A DNA stretch of 64,000 nucleotides from positions 1-64,000 of the forward strand of contig NZ_CAMFKO010000014.1 of NCBI RefSeq assembly GCF_945957265.1. The letters are read 5' to 3'. Under the pieces are notes generated by a model. It was not told where the DNA came from. It did no database searches and worked only from the letters and a program-made list of their open reading frames with translations. This DNA is from an uncultured Dechloromonas sp. (lineage in GTDB: Bacteria > Pseudomonadota > Gammaproteobacteria > Burkholderiales > Rhodocyclaceae). Both the position numbers and the translations under genes were made by a program. Positions 45,882-55,964 of the stretch are shown here, piece after piece; within the stretch, counting starts at the first letter, position 1, and each line of letters opens with the position of its first letter.

Positions 45882-47335
45882 TCCACGCCAGCCTGAAGGA
45901 ACTGTCGCAGGCCCTGGCCGCGAAGCAGATTTCCAGCGTCGAACTGTCCACGCTGTTTCTCGACCGCATCGAGCGCCTGAACCCGGACATCAACGCCTTC
46001 GTCACCGTCGACCGCGAGAAAAGCCTGGCCATGGCGCGCGCCGCCGATGCCCGCATCGCCGCCGGCACGGCCGGTCCGCTGACCGGCATCCCGGTCGCCC
46101 AGAAGGACATCTTCTGCGCCGAAGGCTGGACGACGACCTGCGGCTCGAAGATGCTGGCCAATTTCGTGTCGCCCTACGACGCGACGGTGATCCGCAAGAT
46201 GCACGCCGAAGCCGGCATGGTGTCGCTGGGCAAGACCAACATGGACGAATTCGCCATGGGCTCGTCCAACGAAACCTCGTACTTCGGTCCGGTGAAGAAC
46301 CCGTGGGACCGCGCCCGTGTGCCGGGCGGCTCGTCCGGCGGTTCGGCGGCGGCCGTGGCGGCCCGCCTGGCGCCGGCGGCGACCGGCACCGATACCGGCG
46401 GTTCTATCCGCCAGCCGGCCGCGCTGTGCAACCTGACCGGCCTGAAGCCGACCTACGGCGTGGTCTCGCGCTACGGCATGATCGCCTTCGCCTCGTCGCT
46501 CGACCAGGGCGGCCCGATGGCGGCCAGCGCCGAGGATTGCGCACTGCTGCTCAACACCATGGTCGGCTTCGACGAACGCGACTCGACTTCGCTGGATCGT
46601 CCGGCCGAAGACTATGCCCGCGATCTGGATAAGCCGCTGGCCGGCCTGCGCATCGGCCTGCCCAGGGAATTCTTCGGCGAAGGCTGCGATGCCGAGGTGA
46701 TGGCCGCCGTGCGCGCCGCCATCGCCGAGTACGAGAAGCTCGGCGCTACCTGCGTCGAGGTCTCGCTGCCCAATTCGCACCTGTCGGTGCCGGCCTACTA
46801 CGTCATCGCCCCGGCCGAGGCCAGCTCCAACCTGAGCCGCTTCGACGGCGTGCGCTACGGCTATCGTGCCCCGGAATACGGCAACCTCGACGACATGTAC
46901 ATGAAGAGCCGCGCCCAGGGCTTCGGCGCCGAGGTCAAGCGGCGCATCCTGATCGGCACCTACGTGCTGTCGCATGGTTACTACGACGCCTACTACCTGC
47001 AGGCCCAGCGCATCCGCCGCTTGATCGCCAACGATTTCGTCGAGGCCTTCAAGCAGTGCGACGTGATCATGGGGCCGACCTCGCCGTCGACCGCCTTCAA
47101 GCTCGGCGAAAAGGCCGCCGATCCGGTGCAGATGTACCTGTCGGACATCTACACCATCGCCGTGAACCTGGCCGGCTTGCCCGGCATGTCGATTCCCTGC
47201 GGCTTTGCCGGCGGCCTGCCGGTCGGCCTGCAGCTGATCGGCAACTACTTCGCCGAAGGGCAGTTGCTGAACGTGGCCCATCGCTACCAGCAGGCAACCG
47301 ACTGGCACGCCCGGCGGCCGGAAGCGATCGCCTGA
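45878..47335 (+). CDS. gatA: Aspartyl/glutamyl-tRNA amidotransferase subunit A
   Basis: GatA is the amidase that releases ammonia from glutamine. The 485-residue protein has the amidase signature with the Ser-cisSer-Lys triad: PVAQKDIFC (lysine near 75), [33 protein letters not shown] (about 148-180, both serines), and [30 protein letters not shown]. The C-terminal part ([30 protein letters not shown]) is complete. It overlaps gatC by four bases and the lipoprotein gene downstream by one (TGATG). Confidence 0.97.
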   Translation: MIHASLKELSQALAAKQISSVELSTLFLDRIERLNPDINAFVTVDREKSLAMARAADARIAAGTAGPLTGIPVAQKDIFCAEGWTTTCGSKMLANFVSPYDATVIRKMHAEAGMVSLGKTNMDEFAMGSSNETSYFGPVKNPWDRARVPGGSSGGSAAAVAARLAPAATGTDTGGSIRQPAALCNLTGLKPTYGVVSRYGMIAFASSLDQGGPMAASAEDCALLLNTMVGFDERDSTSLDRPAEDYARDLDKPLAGLRIGLPREFFGEGCDAEVMAAVRAAIAEYEKLGATCVEVSLPNSHLSVPAYYVIAPAEASSNLSRFDGVRYGYRAPEYGNLDDMYMKSRAQGFGAEVKRRILIGTYVLSHGYYDAYYLQAQRIRRLIANDFVEAFKQCDVIMGPTSPSTAFKLGEKAADPVQMYLSDIYTIAVNLAGLPGMSIPCGFAGGLPVGLQLIGNYFAEGQLLNVAHRYQQATDWHARRPEAIA

Positions 47336-47874
47336 TGCGTCGCTGGCTGGCCCCGCTGGCCGTCGCGCTGCTGCTTGCCGGTTGCGCGACGCCGCCACCG
47401 GAGAGCGAGCAAGCGCCGGAACCCGCCGTGGGCAAGCCGCCGAGCAGTCGCCCGGCCCGCCCGCCCGGTCTGTCGGCCGAAGCCCAGCGCGCACTGGCAC
47501 GCCGCGGCATCAAGCAGCACGACACCTCGCCGGTCAGCGTCACGTCGCGTTGCTCGCATGTCGATGAAATCGGCACGGCGACCAGGCTGAACCTGCAGGT
47601 CGATGACGGCGACGTGCGCGATTTCCAGGCCAGCGTGGCGATCAAGGGGCGCGGAACCTGCCGTTTCGCACTGCCCGATTTCCGCCAGGAAAGCGCAACG
47701 CCGCAGGTTCTGCTGCGCCATGCCAGGAACAGCGCGTGTACCGTTCGCATGTGGCGCGAACAGGGTGAAAAAATCACCATCGCCTTCACCGGCTGCCACA
47801 AGTCGTGCGAAGGCAAGGCATTCGATTATTTGTGGCCGATACTCGTCGAGTCGAAAACCGGCCAATGTTCGTGA
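47335..47874 (+). CDS. Putative lipoprotein between gatA and gatB
   Basis: The 179-residue protein has a lipoprotein signal peptide ([12 protein letters not shown], Cys16) and a proline-rich tether. The mature part begins near [22 protein letters not shown] and contains cysteines at several places ([34 protein letters not shown]) that could form disulfides. I do not recognise the family. Its ATG overlaps the gatA stop (TGATG), and gatB follows 13 bases after it, so it is cotranslated with the amidotransferase. Nothing in it suggests a role in tRNA amidation. Confidence 0.75.
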   Translation: MRRWLAPLAVALLLAGCATPPPESEQAPEPAVGKPPSSRPARPPGLSAEAQRALARRGIKQHDTSPVSVTSRCSHVDEIGTATRLNLQVDDGDVRDFQASVAIKGRGTCRFALPDFRQESATPQVLLRHARNSACTVRMWREQGEKITIAFTGCHKSCEGKAFDYLWPILVESKTGQCS

Positions 47875-47887
47875 AACGGATGAAGCT

Positions 47888-49342
47888 ATGAATCAGTGGG
47901 AAGTCGTCATCGGTATCGAAACGCACGCGCAACTGGCGACGGTTTCGAAGATTTTCTCGGGTGCCTCGACGGCCTTCGGCGCCGAGCCGAATACCCAGGC
48001 CTGCGCGGTCGACCTGGCCCTGCCGGGCGTCCTGCCCGTGCTCAACAGGAAGGCCGTCGATTGCGCCATCCGCTTCGGCCTCGCCATCGGTGCCGACGTC
48101 GCGCCGAAATCGGTTTTCGCCCGCAAGAACTACTTCTACCCCGACCTGCCCAAGGGCTACCAGATCAGCCAGATGGACCTGCCGGTCGTCGTCGGCGGCA
48201 GCCTGACCCTGCAGGTCGGCAGCGGCGACAAGGCCTACGAGAAGGTCGTCCGCCTGACCCGCGCCCATCTCGAGGAGGATGCCGGCAAGTCGCTGCACGA
48301 GGATTTCCACGGCAAGTCCGGCATCGACCTGAACCGGGCCGGCACGCCGCTGCTGGAGATCGTCTCCGAGCCCGACATGCGCTCGTCCGACGAAGCGGTG
48401 GCCTACGCCAAGGTGCTGCACGGCCTGGTGCGCTGGATCGGCATCTGCGACGGCAACATGCAGGAAGGCTCCTTCCGTTGCGACGCCAACGTCTCGGTGC
48501 GCCCGAAGGGGCAGGTCGAGTTCGGCACCCGCCGCGAAATCAAGAACCTGAACTCCTTCCGTTTCCTCAAGGAAGCCATCGACTTCGAAGTCCAGTGGCA
48601 GATCAACGAGATCGAGGAAGGCCGCAAGATCCAGCAGGCGACCGTGCTGTTCGACCCGGATAGCGGCGAAACCCGCATGATGCGGAGCAAGGAAGATGCG
48701 CACGACTACCGCTACTTCCCCGATCCCGACCTGCTGCCGCTGGTCATCGGTGCCGAGTGGGTCGCTCGGGTCAAGGGCGAACTGCCCGAGCTGCCGGGCC
48801 AGAAGCGCGAGCGTTTCATGACCGGCCTCGGCCTGTCGGCCTACGATGCCGGCACCCTGACCGCCAGCCAGGAAATCGCCGCCTATTTCGAGGCCACGGT
48901 TGCCGTCGCCGGCGCGAACAACGCCAAACCGTGCGCCAACTGGGTCATGGTCGATCTCGCCGCCCGCCTGAACAAGGAAGGCAAGGAGATCGCCGAAGCG
49001 CCGGTCAGCGCGCCGCAACTCGGCGGCCTGATCCAGCGCATCGCCGACAACACCATTTCCAACAACATCGCCAAGAAGGTATTCGAGGCGCTGTGGAACG
49101 GCGAAGGGGCGACGGCCGACGAGGTCATCGACAAGCAGGGCCTGAAGCAGATTACCGACAGCGGTGCCATCGAGGCGCTGGTCGACGAGGTGCTCGCCGC
49201 CAATGCCGCCAACGTCGCCGAATTCAAGGCCGGCAAGGAAAAGGCCTTCAATGCGCTGGTCGGTCAGGTGATGAAGGCGGCCAAGGGCAAGGCCAACCCG
49301 CAGCAGGTCAACGACCTGCTGAAGCAGAAGCTGGCCGGCTGA
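47888..49342 (+). CDS. gatB: Aspartyl/glutamyl-tRNA amidotransferase subunit B
   Basis: GatB activates the tRNA-bound carboxylate by phosphorylation and binds the tRNA. The 484-residue protein starts [24 protein letters not shown] and has [18 protein letters not shown] (about 79-97), the conserved [11 protein letters not shown] and [22 protein letters not shown], and a C-terminal YqeY-like tRNA-binding tail. The frame opens upstream in the lipoprotein gene, but ATG 47888 is the family start. Its stop TGA is immediately followed by the stop of the convergent gene (no gap). Confidence 0.97.
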   Translation: MNQWEVVIGIETHAQLATVSKIFSGASTAFGAEPNTQACAVDLALPGVLPVLNRKAVDCAIRFGLAIGADVAPKSVFARKNYFYPDLPKGYQISQMDLPVVVGGSLTLQVGSGDKAYEKVVRLTRAHLEEDAGKSLHEDFHGKSGIDLNRAGTPLLEIVSEPDMRSSDEAVAYAKVLHGLVRWIGICDGNMQEGSFRCDANVSVRPKGQVEFGTRREIKNLNSFRFLKEAIDFEVQWQINEIEEGRKIQQATVLFDPDSGETRMMRSKEDAHDYRYFPDPDLLPLVIGAEWVARVKGELPELPGQKRERFMTGLGLSAYDAGTLTASQEIAAYFEATVAVAGANNAKPCANWVMVDLAARLNKEGKEIAEAPVSAPQLGGLIQRIADNTISNNIAKKVFEALWNGEGATADEVIDKQGLKQITDSGAIEALVDEVLAANAANVAEFKAGKEKAFNALVGQVMKAAKGKANPQQVNDLLKQKLAG

Positions 49343-49972
49343 TCAGCGCAGCGGCGCGGCCGGCGAGCGGCGGGTCAGTTCGAAGTAGCGCTTGCGGTCG
49401 GCGTCGTACTTGGCCTTGATGGTGTCGAACTCCTTCTTCTTGAGTTCGACCAGTTCCTGCTGCAGCCTGATTTCGTGGTCGATGGCGCGCAAATCCTTGT
49501 CCAGCTCGGGCGGCATCGTCTTTTTCTTGTAGAACTCGGCTTCGTCGGCCAGTTTGCTGCGCTTTTTCTGGGCGGTCGCGATGCGTTCGTTGGTCGTCTG
49601 GATGGTGACATTCACGTCGGCCTCGGCCTTTTTCTGGGCGAGGTCGATGTCTTCCGGCGTCGAGTAGGTATCCAATAATGCCTGGTCGCGCCGTCGTTGC
49701 TCGCGCCCGGCGTCTTCCATCTGCTTGCGCCGCTTGTTTTCCAGGATCTGCTCGGCTTTTTGTTCGGGAGTCAGCGGGGCGCCGACCTCCTTGACGACAT
49801 TGCCGGCGCTGTCCAGAACCCGGTAGGCGCGTCCGCGGCATTGCTCGGGCAGGGTGTCCCCGCAGACGCGGCGGCCGCTGGCGGGGTCTTGGCAGCAATA
49901 GAATTCGCCTCCGGCCTGGGCCGTGGAGGCCAGGAGCAGGGCGAGAAGCGGAAGGATTGCGGTCTTACGCAT
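49343..49972 (-). CDS. Exported coiled-coil protein downstream of pyrE
   Basis: The 209-residue protein has a signal peptide ([22 protein letters not shown]), then a small cysteine-bearing part ([41 protein letters not shown]) resembling the DUF4124-type domain of beta- and gamma-proteobacteria, and a long charged helix from about 70 to the end that is likely a coiled coil ([46 protein letters not shown]). Function unknown. It overlaps the end of pyrE by 8 bases and is probably cotranscribed with it. Its stop abuts the gatB stop. Confidence 0.75.
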   Translation of the reverse strand: MRKTAILPLLALLLASTAQAGGEFYCCQDPASGRRVCGDTLPEQCRGRAYRVLDSAGNVVKEVGAPLTPEQKAEQILENKRRKQMEDAGREQRRRDQALLDTYSTPEDIDLAQKKAEADVNVTIQTTNERIATAQKKRSKLADEAEFYKKKTMPPELDKDLRAIDHEIRLQQELVELKKKEFDTIKAKYDADRKRYFELTRRSPAAPLR

Positions 49973-50606
49973 CGACCCCGTACTGCTCGCGGTAACGGGC
50001 GACGGCTGCCTGGTGGGCAGAAAATTCGGCGTGTTCGGCCAGGAAGGCCATCAAATCCTTCAGCCCGGCAACGGCGACGACGGGGATGCCGTAATCGCGC
50101 TGCACTTCCTGCACGGCCGAGAGTTCGCCCTGGCCGCGCTCCTGGCGGTCGAGCGCGATCAGCACGCCGGCCGGGGTGGCGCCTGCCGCGCGGATCAGTT
50201 CGACCGATTCGCGCACCGAGGTGCCGGCCGAAATCACGTCGTCCACGATCAGGACGCGGCCTTGCAGCGGGGCGCCGACAATGTTGCCGCCTTCGCCGTG
50301 GTCCTTGGCTTCCTTGCGGTTGTAGGCAAAGGGGAAGTTGCGGCCGCGCTGGGCGAGCGCCATGGCGATCGTGGCGACCAGCGGGATGCCCTTGTAGGCC
50401 GGGCCGAACAGCATGTCGAACTGGACGCCGCCGGCTTCGGCGGCTTTGGCGTAGAATTCGGCGAGTCGACCGAGCGAGTTGCCGTCGTTGAACAGTCCGG
50501 CATTGAAAAAGTAGGGCGACATGCGCCCCGCCTTGGTCTTGAATTCGCCAAAGCGCAGCACTTGGCAAGCGAGCGCGAATTCGATGAAGTCCTGACGAAA
50601 ATCCAT
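49965..50606 (-). CDS. pyrE: Orotate phosphoribosyltransferase
   Basis: PyrE makes orotidine 5'-monophosphate from orotate and PRPP in pyrimidine synthesis. The 213-residue protein has [20 protein letters not shown] near 23-42, the flexible loop [20 protein letters not shown] (about 100-119) with the catalytic lysines, and the PRPP-binding [21 protein letters not shown] (about 122-142). It is divergent from xthA, a pairing found in many beta-proteobacteria, with 48 bases between the starts. Confidence 0.96.
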   Translation of the reverse strand: MDFRQDFIEFALACQVLRFGEFKTKAGRMSPYFFNAGLFNDGNSLGRLAEFYAKAAEAGGVQFDMLFGPAYKGIPLVATIAMALAQRGRNFPFAYNRKEAKDHGEGGNIVGAPLQGRVLIVDDVISAGTSVRESVELIRAAGATPAGVLIALDRQERGQGELSAVQEVQRDYGIPVVAVAGLKDLMAFLAEHAEFSAHQAAVARYREQYGVDA

Positions 50607-50654
50607 GGTTTCCTAATTACAAACGACCCAAAAATACGGCCTAGTCTAAGCACA

Positions 50655-51434
50655 ATGTTACGCATCATATCCCTGAACCTCAATGGTATCCGCTCGGCGT
50701 GGAGTAAAAATGTACTGCCCTGGGCGGCAGCTCAAAAAGCCGATGTCATCTGTCTGCAGGAATTGAAGGCTCAGCACCCGGACCTGACGAGCGAAATGCG
50801 GGCACCCGACGGCATGCATGCCTACTACCATTGCGCCGAGAAAAAGGGTTACAGCGGCGTCGGCATCTGGAGCCGGCGCGAGCCGGATCGTGTCGTCGAG
50901 GGCTTCGACGGCGGCGAATTCGATGCCGAGGGGCGCTATATCCGGGCGGATTTCGGCAATCTGTCGGTGATTTCGCTTTACCTGCCATCCGGCTCGTCGT
51001 CACCGGAGCGCCAGGAGGCAAAATTCCGTTTTCTCGACGTGTTTTTCCCGCACATGCAGGCATTGCGCGCCGAGGGGCGCGAGATCGTTCTGTGCGGGGA
51101 CTGGAACATCGCGCACAAGGAAATCGACCTGAAAAACTGGAAGTCGAACCAGAAGAACTCGGGCTTCCTGCCCGAGGAGCGGGCCTGGTTGAGCAAGGTC
51201 TTCGACGAACAGGGCTGGGTCGATGTCTATCGCCGCCTGTATCCCGATACCACCGGCGAGGCGTATACGTGGTGGAGCAATCGCGGGCAGGCCTGGGCCA
51301 AGAACGTCGGCTGGCGGATCGATTACCAGATCGCCACGCCAGGGATCGCGGCGACCGCCGTCGAGACCGGTGTTTACAAGGCCGAGCGATTTTCCGACCA
51401 CGCGCCGCTGATTGTCGATTACGACTTCAAATAA
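50655..51434 (+). CDS. xthA: Exodeoxyribonuclease III
   Basis: XthA is an AP endonuclease and 3'-repair exonuclease in base excision repair. The 259-residue protein begins MLRIISLNLNGIRSAWSKNVLPW (metal-binding Asn), followed by DVICLQELKAQ (Glu), GVGIWSRREPD, CGDWNIAHKEIDLKNWKSN (catalytic Asp-x-Asn), TWWSNRGQAWAKNVGWRIDYQIATP and SDHAPLIVDY (Asp-His) at the end. It belongs to the ExoA subgroup by sequence style. The ATG at 50655 is the family start; no strong ribosome site is seen. Confidence 0.95.
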   Translation: MLRIISLNLNGIRSAWSKNVLPWAAAQKADVICLQELKAQHPDLTSEMRAPDGMHAYYHCAEKKGYSGVGIWSRREPDRVVEGFDGGEFDAEGRYIRADFGNLSVISLYLPSGSSSPERQEAKFRFLDVFFPHMQALRAEGREIVLCGDWNIAHKEIDLKNWKSNQKNSGFLPEERAWLSKVFDEQGWVDVYRRLYPDTTGEAYTWWSNRGQAWAKNVGWRIDYQIATPGIAATAVETGVYKAERFSDHAPLIVDYDFK

Positions 51435-51517
51435 GCATCCCGTATGAATTGATTTCGTCACGAGCAAGGGATACCCTTGAACCGTACTGATTAACCGACT
51501 CACAACGAGGTAGAAAA

Positions 51518-51832
51518 ATGTCTGAACAACTGTCCGTAGCCAACAAGGAAAAACTGGTTTCCGACCTGAAGGTTGTCATTTCCGATACCGAAGAGCTGCT
51601 GCGCGCCACCGCCGGTGCCGCCGGCGAGAAGGTTGGCGAACTGCGCGAGCGTCTGGGCGTCCGTCTGCGCGACGCCAAGGAACGCGTGCTTGACCTGGAG
51701 GCCGCCGTTGTCGACAAGACCAAGGCTGCAGCGCGTGCAACCGACGATTTCGTCCACGAGCAACCGTGGAAGGCAGTAGGCGTTGCCGCTGCCCTGGGTT
51801 TGGCCCTGGGCGTCCTGATCGGCCGTCGCTAA
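51518..51832 (+). CDS. DUF883/YqjD-ElaB family membrane-anchored protein
   Basis: The 104-residue protein has a long amphipathic helix (KLVSDLKVVISDTEELLRATAGAAGEKVGELRERLGVRLRDAKERVLD, about 12-60) and a C-terminal membrane anchor (WKAVGVAAALGLALGVLIGRR) ending in the G-x-L-I-G-R-R motif typical of YqjD/ElaB, which bind ribosomes at the membrane in stationary phase in E. coli. It heads a small rightward membrane set (yqjD-yqjE-yqjK-like) with 4 bases to the next gene. GAGG precedes the ATG. Confidence 0.9.
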   Translation: MSEQLSVANKEKLVSDLKVVISDTEELLRATAGAAGEKVGELRERLGVRLRDAKERVLDLEAAVVDKTKAAARATDDFVHEQPWKAVGVAAALGLALGVLIGRR

Positions 51833-51836
51833 GCGA

Positions 51837-52244
51837 ATGACGCAATTCGCGGGGGGTGAAGAAGGCCGCGAAGGCCTTTTCACCTCCTTGAAAAATCTCG
51901 TCGCGACGCTGCTCGCGATCGGGAAGACGCGTGCCGAACTGCTGGTCACCGAGCTTGAGGAGGAGAAATTCCGCCTCATGTCGCTGTGGGCGAAGGCTAT
52001 CGGTGCGGCATTCCTGCTCGCGCTGGGCGTCGTGATGTTCGTCTGCTGCATCGCCCTGGCTTTCTGGGAGCAGCGTGTCGTCGTCTTCGGCATCTTCGCC
52101 GTGCTGTTTGTCGGCAGCGGCTTCCTGCTGGTCCGATCCCTCCAGCGCCAGGCGAGCCAGCCGAGCAAGATGTTCAAGGCCAGCCTGTCGGAGCTCGAGG
52201 CCGACATGGCTCAGTTGCGTCGTTACCGCGACCGCCCGGAATGA
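51837..52244 (+). CDS. YqjE-like phage-holin-superfamily membrane protein
   Basis: The 135-residue protein has an N-terminal amphipathic stretch (LKNLVATLLAIGKTRAELLVTELEEEKFRL), two membrane helices (AKAIGAAFLLALGVVMFVCCIALAF and VVVFGIFAVLFVGSGFLLV) and a C-terminal charged helix. It matches the YqjE/holin-superfamily III type often following DUF883 genes. Function unknown. It overlaps the next gene by four bases (ATGA). Confidence 0.85.
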   Translation: MTQFAGGEEGREGLFTSLKNLVATLLAIGKTRAELLVTELEEEKFRLMSLWAKAIGAAFLLALGVVMFVCCIALAFWEQRVVVFGIFAVLFVGSGFLLVRSLQRQASQPSKMFKASLSELEADMAQLRRYRDRPE

Positions 52245-52534
52245 ATCCCAAGCTGCTCGAACTGGCGACCCGCCATGGCGCGCTGCAGGTACGCATCGCC
52301 GAGCAACGCCGCCAGCTGGCGCGCCATGCGGCACCGCTGGAGGCGGCGCTGGCCAAGGGGGATGCCGTTCTCGACGGGGTGGATTGGCTCAAGCACCATC
52401 CGGCCGCGGTGGGCGCGGCCGTTGCCGCGGTCGCTGTCGCTCGTCCGAAAAGGGCGTGGCGCTGGGCCCGCCAGGGTTTTTTCCTGTGGCGCGGCTGGCA
52501 GGCCGTCAAGAGTCGCCTGGCGGGAGTGCGCTGA
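52241..52534 (+). CDS. YqjK-like small protein
   Basis: The 97-residue protein starts MNPKLLELATRHGALQVRIAEQRRQLARHAAPLEAALAKGDAVLDGVDWL, a charged helix, and continues with a short hydrophobic segment (AAVGAAVAAVAVARPKRAWRWARQGFFLWRGW), like the YqjK proteins encoded with YqjD and YqjE in enterobacteria. Its function is not known. It overlaps the upstream gene by four bases and is two bases from the next one. Confidence 0.75.
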   Translation: MNPKLLELATRHGALQVRIAEQRRQLARHAAPLEAALAKGDAVLDGVDWLKHHPAAVGAAVAAVAVARPKRAWRWARQGFFLWRGWQAVKSRLAGVR

Positions 52535-52536
52535 GC

Positions 52537-52842
52537 ATGGCGGTCGGCGGCAAGGAAGCCGCGCTACCGGGCTGGTGGCGCCAGATCGTTTCGTCGCAGC
52601 GGCGCGAGGCGAGTCGCATCCTGGCCGAATTGATGGAAACGCGCGGCATCATGCCCTTGCTGATGAAGGCGCGTAACGGGCAATCCTGGGATGCGGCCGA
52701 AAAGGCCCAGCTGCTGGCCCACCTGCGCCGCATGGCGCATCTGTCGCCTTACCTGATTGCCTTGTTGCTGCCCGGCTCGGTGCTGTTTTTGCCGATCTAC
52801 GCCTGGTGGCTGGACCGGCGCCGCCTCAGGCGGGGCGACTAG
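52537..52842 (+). CDS. Small membrane protein after the yqjDEK-like set
   Basis: The 101-residue protein has a charged N-terminal half and a single hydrophobic helix with LSPYLIALLLPGSVLFLPIYAWWLDRRR. I note a loose resemblance to LETM1-like bacterial proteins (HLRRMAHLSPYLIALLLPGSV), but this is unproven. It starts two bases after the YqjK-like stop and its end overlaps by 17 bases the convergent ampG gene. Confidence 0.65.
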   Translation: MAVGGKEAALPGWWRQIVSSQRREASRILAELMETRGIMPLLMKARNGQSWDAAEKAQLLAHLRRMAHLSPYLIALLLPGSVLFLPIYAWWLDRRRLRRGD

Positions 52843-54097
52843 CCTCTGTCGCCGTTGCGTTCCACGGCGCCACTTTCAACAGCAGCACCATGCCCGGCAC
52901 GGCCAGGGCGGAACACAGCCAGAAGAAATTCAGCCAGCCCAGTTGTTCGACCAGCCAGCCGGCCGAGGCGTTGATGAAGGTGCGCGGCACGGCGGCCAGG
53001 CTGGTGAACAACGCCATCTGCGTGGCCGTATAGGCCGGATGCGTGGCGCGGGCGATGAAGGCGACGAAGGCCGCGGTGCCCAGGCCGACACCGAGGGCCT
53101 CGAGGCCGATGACGAAGGCCAGCGCGACGCGCTCGCTGGCGCCGATGCTGTCGTAGTGCCCCTGTGCGGCCAGCCAGGCGAAGCCGAAAATCGACACCAG
53201 CTGGACCACGCCGAACAGCCAGAGCGCCCGGTTGATGCCCAGTCTGACCATCCACAGGCCGCCGAGTAGGGCGCCGACGACAGCCGGCCACAAGCCGGCG
53301 TGCTTGGCGATCAGGCCGATGTCGGTCTTGGTGAAGCCCATGTCGAGGTAGAACGGGGTGGCCAGGGCGGTGCACAGGCTGTCGCCGAGCTTGTACAGGA
53401 AGATGAAGCCGAGGACCAGGACGGCGCCGCGCCAGCCTTGGCGTCCCATGAATTCGCGGAAGGGCTCGGTGACCGCTTGGCGCAGGGTCTTCGGCGCGCC
53501 CTTGACCTGGGGCTCGCTGACCAGCCAGGCCATGGCCATGCCGGGCAGCATGAAGGCGCCGGTGATCCAGAACACCTCGTTCCACGGCAGGCGGTCGGCC
53601 AGGATCAGCGACAGCGAGCCGGGAATCAGGCCGGCGATGCGGTAGGCGTTCACATGCACGGCGTTGCCGAGGCCGAGTTCGTTGTCGCTCAGGATTTCGC
53701 GGCGGAAGGCGTCGACGGCGATGTCCTGGGTGGCGGAGAGCAGCGAGAGCAGCGTCGCCAGCCACAGGATGGGCCAGATGTTTTCCTTCGGATCGAAGCC
53801 GCCGAGCGAGCCGATGGCGACCAGCAGGCCGATCTGGGTGAGCAGCATCCAGCCGCGCCGGCGGCCGAAGCCGGGAATGGCGTAGCGGTCGAGCAGCGGC
53901 GCCCAGATGAATTTCCAGGTGTAGGGAAACTGGATCAGCGCGAAGAAGCCGATGGTCTTGAGGTCGACGCCCTCGCTGCGCAGCCAGGCCGGCAGCAGGT
54001 TGAGCAGCAGGTAGAGCGGCAGGCCCGACGAGAACCCGGTGAAGATGCAGATCAGCATCTTCCGGGTGAGCAGGGCCGCGAGCCAGGCCGGCATCAA
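52826..54097 (-). CDS. ampG: AmpG-type muropeptide permease
   Basis: AmpG imports anhydromuropeptides from the periplasm for cell-wall recycling. The 423-residue protein is an MFS permease with about 12 helices and the AmpG signature region LICIFTGFSSGLPLYLLLNLLPAWLRSEGVDLKTIGFFALIQFPYTWKFIWAPLLDRY near the start, followed by GRRRGWMLLTQ and ATQDIAVDAFRREIL. It overlaps the metW stop by four bases, as the genes metX-metW-ampG form one leftward run seen in many beta-proteobacteria. Its product would feed beta-lactam sensing as well as recycling. Confidence 0.93.
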   Translation of the reverse strand: MMPAWLAALLTRKMLICIFTGFSSGLPLYLLLNLLPAWLRSEGVDLKTIGFFALIQFPYTWKFIWAPLLDRYAIPGFGRRRGWMLLTQIGLLVAIGSLGGFDPKENIWPILWLATLLSLLSATQDIAVDAFRREILSDNELGLGNAVHVNAYRIAGLIPGSLSLILADRLPWNEVFWITGAFMLPGMAMAWLVSEPQVKGAPKTLRQAVTEPFREFMGRQGWRGAVLVLGFIFLYKLGDSLCTALATPFYLDMGFTKTDIGLIAKHAGLWPAVVGALLGGLWMVRLGINRALWLFGVVQLVSIFGFAWLAAQGHYDSIGASERVALAFVIGLEALGVGLGTAAFVAFIARATHPAYTATQMALFTSLAAVPRTFINASAGWLVEQLGWLNFFWLCSALAVPGMVLLLKVAPWNATATEASRPA

Positions 54098-54705
54098 CGC
54101 TGCTGGGTCAGGCGATAGACCGCCAAACTGCCGAGGAAATTCAGTTCCCGCTCGTCATCGTTCCCGACCTTGTTGCCGCTTTCGTCGAGGACGTGCCGTT
54201 CGCGGATGATCAGGCCCATCCGCGCGCACAGCGCCTCGAAATCGAGCAGCGTGAAGAAGCGGACGTTGGGCGAGTCGTACCACTGGTAGGGTAGATCTTC
54301 CGACACCGGCATGCGGCCGTCGAGCACCGAGCGCAGGTTCTTCCAGTAGGCGAAGTTGGGGAAGGAGATCACCGCCTCGCGGCCGACGCGCAGCATTTCG
54401 CGCAGGACACCCTCGGTGTGGCGCACCGTCTGCAGCGTGCGCGACAGCACGACGTGGTCGAAGGACTGGTCGGTGAACTCGTCGAGGCCCTTTTCCAGGT
54501 TGCCCTGCAGCACGTTGATGCCGTTCTTGATGGCGGCCAGGATGTTGGCGTCGTCGATCTCGACGCCGACGCCGCGCACGCCGCGCGTGTCGATCAGGTG
54601 CTTCAACAGCGTGCCGTCGCCGCAGCCAAGGTCGAGGACGCGGTGGCCGGGCTCGATCCAGGCGGAAATGATGTCGAAATCGGGGCGTCCCAGCGTGTGC
54701 GTCAT
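54094..54705 (-). CDS. metW: MetW methyltransferase-fold protein
   Basis: MetW has a SAM-dependent methyltransferase fold and works with MetX in methionine synthesis in many bacteria. The 203-residue protein has the SAM motif [17 protein letters not shown] (about 21-37) and [28 protein letters not shown], and the family tail NEFGNLFGxxAVYRL-like ([13 protein letters not shown]). Its start overlaps the metX stop by four bases. Confidence 0.95.
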   Translation of the reverse strand: MTHTLGRPDFDIISAWIEPGHRVLDLGCGDGTLLKHLIDTRGVRGVGVEIDDANILAAIKNGINVLQGNLEKGLDEFTDQSFDHVVLSRTLQTVRHTEGVLREMLRVGREAVISFPNFAYWKNLRSVLDGRMPVSEDLPYQWYDSPNVRFFTLLDFEALCARMGLIIRERHVLDESGNKVGNDDERELNFLGSLAVYRLTQQR

Positions 54706-55832
54706 AGCTTGATGTTCCGCAGGTAGGCAGCGACGACGCCGTGATAATGGGCGTCGTCCATCAGGAAGGAATCGTGGCCGAAGTTGAGGTCGATTTCGGC
54801 GTACGACACGTTGCGGTTGTTGGCGAGCAGTGCGGCGACGATTTCCTTCGAGCGGGCCGGCGTGAAGCGCCAGTCGGTGGTGAACGAGGCGATCAGGAAG
54901 CCGGTGTCCGGGTGGCTGCGGGCCATGGCCTTGGTCAGGTCGCCGCCGTCGAGACGGGCCGGGTCGAAGTAATCGAGCGCCTTGGTCATCAGCAGGTAGG
55001 TGTTGGCGTCGAAATAGCCGGCGAACTTGTCGCCCTGGTAGCGCAGGTAGGACTCGACCTCGAACTCGACGTCGAAATCGAAGCCGAAGGAGCCGTTGCG
55101 CAGCTCGCGACCGAATTTCTCGCCCATCTGGTCGTCGGACAGGTAGGTGATGTGGCCGAGCATGCGCGCCAGGCGCAGGCCGCGCACCGGGCGGGTGTTG
55201 TGTTCGTAGTAGTTGCCGCCGTGGAAGTCGGGGTCGGTCAGGATGGCCTGGCGGGCGACGTCGTTGAAGGCGATGTTCTGCGCCGACAGCTTGGGGGCCG
55301 AGGCGATGATGATGGCGTGGCGGACGCGTTCCGGCTGGCTGATCGTCCACCGCATGGCCTGCATGCCGCCGAGGCTGCCGCCGATGACCGCTGCCCAGGC
55401 GTCGATGCCGAGCAGGTCGGCCAGCCGGGCCTGGGCTTCGACCCAGTCGCTGACGGCGACGATGGGGAAGTCGGCGCCCCACGGCTTGCCGGTGGCCGGG
55501 TTGATCGACGACGGGCCGGTCGAGCCGTGGCAGCCGCCGGGGTTGTTCAGGCCGACGATGAAGTAACGGTCGGTGTCGAGCGGCCGGCCGGGGCCGATGA
55601 TGTTGTCCCACCAGCCGATGTTGTTCGGGGCGTCGGCGTAGTGGCCGGCGACGTGATGGTGGCCGGACAGCGCGTGGCAGACGAGAATGGCGTTCGACTT
55701 GGCGGCGTTGAGCGTGCCGTAGGTCTCGTAGACCAGATCGTAGGCCGGCAGAACCCCGCCGCTGCGCAGCTGGAGCGGCTGGTCGAAGTGGGCGCGTTGC
55801 GAAGTGACGACGCCGACGGATTGTCCTGGCAT
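54702..55832 (-). CDS. metX: Homoserine O-acyltransferase MetX
   Basis: MetX acylates homoserine with acetyl-CoA or, in many beta-proteobacteria with MetW, succinyl-CoA. The 376-residue alpha/beta-hydrolase has [17 protein letters not shown] near 26-42, the LSGHHHVAG region, the nucleophilic Ser153 in [12 protein letters not shown], and late DSFLMDD...HY motifs with the catalytic Asp and His. Which acyl donor is used cannot be read with certainty. It is preceded by a promoter, a SAM-II riboswitch and a terminator (separate entries), which give end-product control by S-adenosylmethionine. Confidence 0.93.
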   Translation of the reverse strand: MPGQSVGVVTSQRAHFDQPLQLRSGGVLPAYDLVYETYGTLNAAKSNAILVCHALSGHHHVAGHYADAPNNIGWWDNIIGPGRPLDTDRYFIVGLNNPGGCHGSTGPSSINPATGKPWGADFPIVAVSDWVEAQARLADLLGIDAWAAVIGGSLGGMQAMRWTISQPERVRHAIIIASAPKLSAQNIAFNDVARQAILTDPDFHGGNYYEHNTRPVRGLRLARMLGHITYLSDDQMGEKFGRELRNGSFGFDFDVEFEVESYLRYQGDKFAGYFDANTYLLMTKALDYFDPARLDGGDLTKAMARSHPDTGFLIASFTTDWRFTPARSKEIVAALLANNRNVSYAEIDLNFGHDSFLMDDAHYHGVVAAYLRNIKL

Positions 55833-55841
55833 GCTGTTCCT

Positions 55842-55882
55842 GAAAACAAAAAACCCAGTTGGCCGAAAAACGCGAACTGGGT
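55842..55882 (-). terminator. Terminator in the metX leader
   Basis: ACCCAGTT (minus 55882-55875) pairs with AACTGGGT (minus 55860-55853) around a loop, followed on the minus strand by TTTTTTGTTTT. It sits between the riboswitch and the metX ATG at 55832, so it can act as the expression platform; part of its left arm directly follows the riboswitch. Confidence 0.8.
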
Positions 55883-55887
55883 GGTTC

Positions 55888-55940
55888 CCGTTTTAGCTGT
55901 ATTTATAAGCGCCCGCAATCAGAGCTCAAATCGGCGCGGC
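55888..55940 (-). ncRNA. SAM-II (SAM-alpha) riboswitch upstream of metX
   Basis: Read on the minus strand, the leader contains GCGCC-GATTTGAGCTCTGATTGCG-GGCGC: the P1 stem (55937-55933 with 55913-55909), then TTATAAATACAGCTAAAACG. This lines up base for base, stem by stem, with the known SAM-II aptamer: stem, U-rich loop, then ATAAATnnAGCTAAAA and GGG. It lies between a good promoter and a terminator in front of metX, a regular target of SAM-II in alpha-proteobacteria. Binding of S-adenosylmethionine is expected to reduce metX expression. Confidence 0.85.
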
Positions 55941-55964
55941 CGAACTTGCATTCGACGTTCATGG

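Noticed and set aside
49340-49345. Stop codons of gatB and the convergent gene touching with no gap
   Set aside because: Notable compactness but explained by dense gene packing; no shared hairpin is visible.
51465-51479. CAAGGG-ATA-CCCTTG palindrome after xthA
   Set aside because: A six-base stem without T run; too weak to call a terminator and may be chance.
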